DNA of 8,307 bases, from contig DAHVVW010000072.1 of assembly GCA_027357125.1 (NCBI GenBank), forward strand, positions 1 through 8,307, in the 5' to 3' direction. Below, piece after piece: positions 5,473 through 8,307 of the stretch. Each line of letters starts with the position of its first letter. Position 1 is the first letter of the stretch. The position numbers and the translations under genes are program-made. A model generated the notes under the pieces. It worked only from the letters and a program-made list of their open reading frames with translations, was not told the DNA's origin and searched no databases. The DNA is from Clostridiales bacterium. GTDB taxonomy: Bacteria > Bacillota > Desulfitobacteriia > Desulfitobacteriales > Desulfitobacteriaceae.

Positions 5473-6186
5473 CTATTCCTGGAAGGAAACTTTGACGAAT
5501 GTTTCATAAATTGAAGCAAAACGGTTGTCCCTGAATAGGAGAGATTCAGGGTGAAACTGGCAGCCCATCACAAATCGGTGTTTCTGACTTTCATATGCCT
5601 CAATTATGCCGTCTTCGGCCCAGGCAACGGCCTCGAAAGCGGGAGCCAACTCAGCCACGGCCTGTTGATGGAAGCTGTTTACGCTGATATTAATCGTACC
5701 TAGCAGGGATGCCATTTGGGAGCCGGGTTTAATCCTGATTTTATGAGTGGCCTCGTCATCAGGGCTGGTTTGCTTGTGATTATGGGCTGTCAACTGTGTG
5801 AGAGACAGATGCATTGTGCCACCGGCTGCTTCATTAACTGTTTGATGTCCCCGGCAAATGCCCAAAATTGGAAGGTTTCTTTCTAAGGCTTTTTGCACGA
5901 GAACCAGATCAAACTTGTGGCGGATAGGGCTCTGTTCGCCGAGTCCAGGTAGTTTATCGGAGTTGGCGAATCTGGGATGAAGCCCGCCACCGCCGCTCAT
6001 CAACAGTCCGTCGATTTTGTCAATCATCGAGGTAATAAGATCTTCTGAGTCTACGATCGGTAGAAGGAGGGGTAGTCCGCTTGCCTTTTCAATCGCCTGC
6101 ACATATACCGTTAAAAGGCGCTGTTCATTGCGAAAAGGGTTTTCTTCATCCTGAAAAGCACAATTTATCCCGATTACCGGTTTCAT
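5473..6186 (-). CDS. Peptidase C26 / gamma-glutamyl hydrolase-like class-I glutamine amidotransferase
   Basis: A 237-residue cytosolic protein of the PuuD-like gamma-glutamyl-GABA hydrolase family. It opens with KPVIGINCAF, has the oxyanion-type glycine-rich turn LLMSGGGGLHPRF (about 61-73), and carries the nucleophile C111 in GICRGHQ. The catalytic His and Glu are H212 and E214 in QFHPES, so the triad is complete. Family members cleave gamma-glutamyl bonds, for example gamma-glutamyl-GABA in putrescine breakdown. The ATG at 6184-6186 follows AAGGAGGT at 6 nt. It is the last gene of a three-gene minus-strand operon, 27 nt after the DUF4387 gene. Its true substrate is unknown; the partners suggest a small-molecule catabolic role rather than polyamine use, as no puu genes are seen. 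No terminator is visible after the stop, only 29 nt from the convergent fusion gene. Confidence 0.88.
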   Translation of the reverse strand: MKPVIGINCAFQDEENPFRNEQRLLTVYVQAIEKASGLPLLLPIVDSEDLITSMIDKIDGLLMSGGGGLHPRFANSDKLPGLGEQSPIRHKFDLVLVQKALERNLPILGICRGHQTVNEAAGGTMHLSLTQLTAHNHKQTSPDDEATHKIRIKPGSQMASLLGTINISVNSFHQQAVAELAPAFEAVAWAEDGIIEAYESQKHRFVMGCQFHPESLLFRDNRFASIYETFVKVSFQE

Positions 6187-6213
6187 AAACTTACCTCCTT
6201 ACACCTCGAACAG

Positions 6214-6537
6214 TTATTGTACCGGAATTTCGATGTCAAGCAGGGGAGGATATTGCTGACAGCCGAAGACATCAGATTCTCCTGGGCTCCCGCTGGGTTT
6301 GCGGCGGTAGATGGTAAATTTTATAGCATAGGCCGGATCAAATTCAACAAAATCAGCGATTTCCTGTTCCTCGATGTTATAGAGCTTGCATATCAAGGAC
6401 TTATTAAGTACGCCGCTTTTTTTAACTAATTCGTAGTTGTCTTTTTCTCGAAAAATAATATCGAAAGTTATTTTGTCAGTGCCCGCGTTTTTACTGCGGA
6501 TCGTCTTTGCTAAGTCGACCAGCTTTTTCGTGTTCAT
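6214..6537 (-). CDS. DUF4387 family protein (AtuA partner)
   Basis: A 107-residue protein with the DUF4387 signature: LVDLAKTIRSKNAGTDKITF near the N-terminus, FDPAYAIKFTIYRR in the middle and SGSPGESDVFGCQQYPPLL near the C-terminus. The domain is usually encoded beside, or fused to the end of, AtuA/DUF1446 proteins, and that is the arrangement here: it begins 12 nt after the AtuA-family stop, and its AGGAGG site (6545-6550) touches that stop codon, so translation is probably coupled. It likely forms a complex with or is a subunit of the AtuA-like protein. No biochemical activity is established for the family. Confidence 0.9.
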   Translation of the reverse strand: MNTKKLVDLAKTIRSKNAGTDKITFDIIFREKDNYELVKKSGVLNKSLICKLYNIEEQEIADFVEFDPAYAIKFTIYRRKPSGSPGESDVFGCQQYPPLLDIEIPVQ

Positions 6538-6549
6538 GTAAATTCCTCC

Positions 6550-7917
6550 TTACACTCCTGCTTCAATCATATTTACCTGGAACAATTCCATTGGATCGTC
6601 CACTTCAACGACATGGTTCATCGTCCAAACATAGCCCGGAGAAGCGGGCAGAACTTCATCCAACATAAAGGCAGCTCCCCCGGCTGTACCTTTGACATCA
6701 GGCAAGCGAGCATAGAAAAGCTGGCGAGTGCCGATCATGGTGACTTCTTCGGCCATCTCTTTGGTGGGAGCTACTCCTTGGACAACAATACCTAATTCGT
6801 GGGACTTTATTTCTTTCACAGGTTCATATTCGCCCATGACACCGTCTTTGCCGAAAATTCGGTAATGAAGTTCATACCCGCTCGTGCCAAATCTTTCTTC
6901 GACCTGCTTGCGGGCCCAGCCAATAACGGCATCGATATTTTGAATGGTGTAAGGGTCTCTAATACCGGCGATCCCGACATAGCGTTCTCCTGTTTTACCG
7001 GCCCCTTCTAATTTGACCTTGATTCTTCCTTCAATCGCGACAAACTTAGGTCCGGTGATACGGCAGGTTTTTTTATCAAACTGTTCATAATTGCACTCAG
7101 ACATATCAAGTACTCCACCGGCCACATACTCATAATAAGGGTTTGATCTTTCATACATGGCATGGCCGGAGACTGAGGCTACCGTACACATTTGTTCCGG
7201 ATGCATGGCTTTGACCTTTACATCTTCAGCAGTAATCGTTCCCAGGACGGATTCTTTACCCCCATAGGGTTCAGCATTAAAGGAGGCACATTCCAGAACT
7301 TTTCCCAGGTAGTAGGACAGGTCTTCGGAAAAACCGTGATGGATGGCTGGGGCCGCAAAAATCACACAGTCACTGGAGCGCCCGCCAATAATTACATCTG
7401 CACCCATTTCCAATAGTTTAATATAAGGGTGAATACCGGCTACGGCCACGATGCGGTCAGTTTGCTCCAGGTCAGTCAAAGTTAAATTCGGGCGGCTGTC
7501 CAAACCTTCAATTGCTTCGCCGTTAGTCATTTTGCTCCGCAAATAATCTTTGGTTACTTCAGAATAAAAATAACCCAGCTTAAAATTGGGGATGTTGTGT
7601 TTTTTAGCCAGTTCACGAATGATCTCAACGTACATATCCACCTTACTGTTCGTACCTGTATCGCCGGCAGACCCAATGATCATGGGAACACCCAGTTTGC
7701 GGGCTTCCACCAACATCAGTTCCAAGTCGTGGGTCTGCCACGCTTTAGGACTGGCACATACATCGGCACCCAGGGGTCCCGGACCGATATCGTCACTGCC
7801 GGAGTCGCAAAGTATAAAATCAGGCTTTTCTTTCACACCGAGATAAAAACTCCCTTCCTTAGTAGGGGCAAAGCCGAGGTGACCGTTAGGACATAAAAAT
7901 GTGAGTTCTTTGGGCAT
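6550..7917 (-). CDS. AtuA-family (DUF1446) protein
   Basis: A 455-residue soluble protein of the family named after AtuA of acyclic terpene utilisation in Pseudomonas. Recognisable parts are LCPNGHLGF (about 8-16), GSGSDDIGPGPLG-like DSGSDDIGPGPLG (about 38-50), GSAGDTGTN (82-90), ADVIIGGRSSDC (about 173-184) and, near the C-terminus, ASPGYVWTMNHVVEV. The start at ATG 7915-7917 is preferred because AAGGAG (7927-7932) lies 9 nt upstream; the ATG at 7924-7926 overlaps that site. The gene leads an operon with the DUF4387 and peptidase C26 genes. The atuA role in terpene breakdown rests on operon membership, and no geranyl-CoA carboxylase or acyl-CoA genes are seen here, so the pathway is probably different. 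The reaction is unknown. Confidence 0.9.
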   Translation of the reverse strand: MPKELTFLCPNGHLGFAPTKEGSFYLGVKEKPDFILCDSGSDDIGPGPLGADVCASPKAWQTHDLELMLVEARKLGVPMIIGSAGDTGTNSKVDMYVEIIRELAKKHNIPNFKLGYFYSEVTKDYLRSKMTNGEAIEGLDSRPNLTLTDLEQTDRIVAVAGIHPYIKLLEMGADVIIGGRSSDCVIFAAPAIHHGFSEDLSYYLGKVLECASFNAEPYGGKESVLGTITAEDVKVKAMHPEQMCTVASVSGHAMYERSNPYYEYVAGGVLDMSECNYEQFDKKTCRITGPKFVAIEGRIKVKLEGAGKTGERYVGIAGIRDPYTIQNIDAVIGWARKQVEERFGTSGYELHYRIFGKDGVMGEYEPVKEIKSHELGIVVQGVAPTKEMAEEVTMIGTRQLFYARLPDVKGTAGGAAFMLDEVLPASPGYVWTMNHVVEVDDPMELFQVNMIEAGV

Positions 7918-7950
7918 AATCAACATCTCCTTTTACTTGGCTAATCAGAA

Positions 7951-7978
7951 GGTATAACTTTCAGGGCGCATAAGTCAA
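7951..7978 (-). promoter_or_regulatory. Candidate promoter of the AtuA-like operon
   Basis: On the minus strand, TTGACT (7973-7978) lies 16 bp before TATACC (7951-7956), about 35 nt upstream of the start codon. The -35 is good and the -10 matches at four of six positions. A small inverted repeat ACTGGT-AGTA-ACCAGT (7980-7995) sits just upstream of the -35 and could be an operator. Read-through from the peptide transporter gene is the alternative, since no clear terminator is seen between the two. Confidence 0.35.
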
Positions 7979-8042
7979 TACTGGTAGTAACCAGTGTAGG
8001 CGACTCGATGCGGTAGATTTCCATGCGGATATTTGTTTAGAG

Positions 8043-8307
8043 TTAACCGGGTACATGATGGCAGGCAACACCATGTCCAGATGAATCAAAGGTGAGAGAA
8101 GGGATTTCAGTCTCACAGATCTTCCCCTTTTTAGCGAAGCAACGGGAATGAAAGCTACAGCCTGGCGGAGGATCTAAAGGAGTGGGCACAGTTCCTTCCA
8201 GGATTATGCGGTTGGTTCTCGATTTCTTGTCGACCTTCGGAATCGCGGATAGCAAGGCCCGCGTGTAGGGATGGAGGGAATTGTTAAACAGTTCATCACT
8301 TGCGGCG
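8043..8307 (-). CDS. Oligopeptide/dipeptide ABC transporter ATP-binding protein (C-terminal part, truncated by window edge)
   Basis: The frame is open to the right edge of the window and ends at TAA (8043-8045), leaving about 87 residues. The visible part is the oligo-HPY region typical of OppD/OppF and DppD/DppF: ELFNNSLHPYTRALLSAIP, then RIILEGTVPTPLDPPPGC. A cysteine cluster follows (GCSFHSRC, KICE and VACH); the same four cysteines hold a 4Fe-4S cluster in at least one structurally studied DppD-type ATPase. The nucleotide-binding domain lies outside the window. The ATPase powers peptide or related solute import from the cytosolic face of the membrane. OppF/DppF is slightly more likely than OppD/DppD, because the gene order suggests the end of a transporter operon. 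The AtuA-like operon follows on the same strand after 125 nt. Confidence 0.9.
   Translation of the reverse strand, partial: AASDELFNNSLHPYTRALLSAIPKVDKKSRTNRIILEGTVPTPLDPPPGCSFHSRCFAKKGKICETEIPSLTFDSSGHGVACHHVPG

Noticed and set aside
7941..8024. A 27-codon minus-strand frame (starting MEIYRIESPTLVTTS) between the ABC ATPase and AtuA-like genes
   Set aside because: It has no ribosome binding site, overlaps the candidate promoter and matches nothing I recognise; it could be a remnant but is too short to call.

Overview
The window reads as chromosomal DNA from a low-to-mid GC, anaerobic, endospore-type Firmicute. The genes have strong AGGAGG-type ribosome binding sites, one TTG start, an AmmeMemoRadiSam gene, a CotJC-like manganese catalase and a cyclic-di-GMP-I riboswitch. 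A Desulfitobacterium/Desulfosporosinus-type member of the Peptococcaceae group fits best, but that placement is inference. I see no insertion sequence, phage gene, CRISPR array, tRNA or rRNA.

Layout. (1) 1-656, plus: the C-terminal part of the radical SAM enzyme AmrS. (2) 653-1927, minus: an ArsB/NhaD-family ion transporter whose stop codon shares four bases (TTAA) with the amrS stop. Its long leader runs back to about 2230 and holds a cyclic-di-GMP-I riboswitch followed by an intrinsic terminator, so this membrane transporter appears to be under second-messenger control. (3) 2424-3754, plus: a manganese catalase and a DoxX-like membrane protein in one operon, probably for oxidative stress. 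A 15-bp hairpin separates it from the next, convergent gene. (4) 3822-4487, minus: a TsaA/TrmO-type tRNA methyltransferase with a very histidine-rich C-terminal tail. (5) 4787-5443, plus: a single gene joining an AbrB/MazE-type antitoxin DNA-binding domain to a RelE/ParE-type toxin domain. (6) 5473-7917, minus: a tight three-gene operon of an AtuA-family (DUF1446) protein, a DUF4387 protein and a class-I glutamine amidotransferase-like (peptidase C26) hydrolase. (7) 8043-8307, minus: the C-terminal end of a peptide/dipeptide ABC transporter ATPase, cut by the window edge.

The parts worth most attention are the riboswitch-transporter unit, whose sequence predicts a ligand-OFF switch, the fused antitoxin-toxin gene, the His-rich TrmO, and the AtuA/DUF4387/C26 operon beside a peptide importer. 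All functional calls come from motif recognition by eye; no database search was run.
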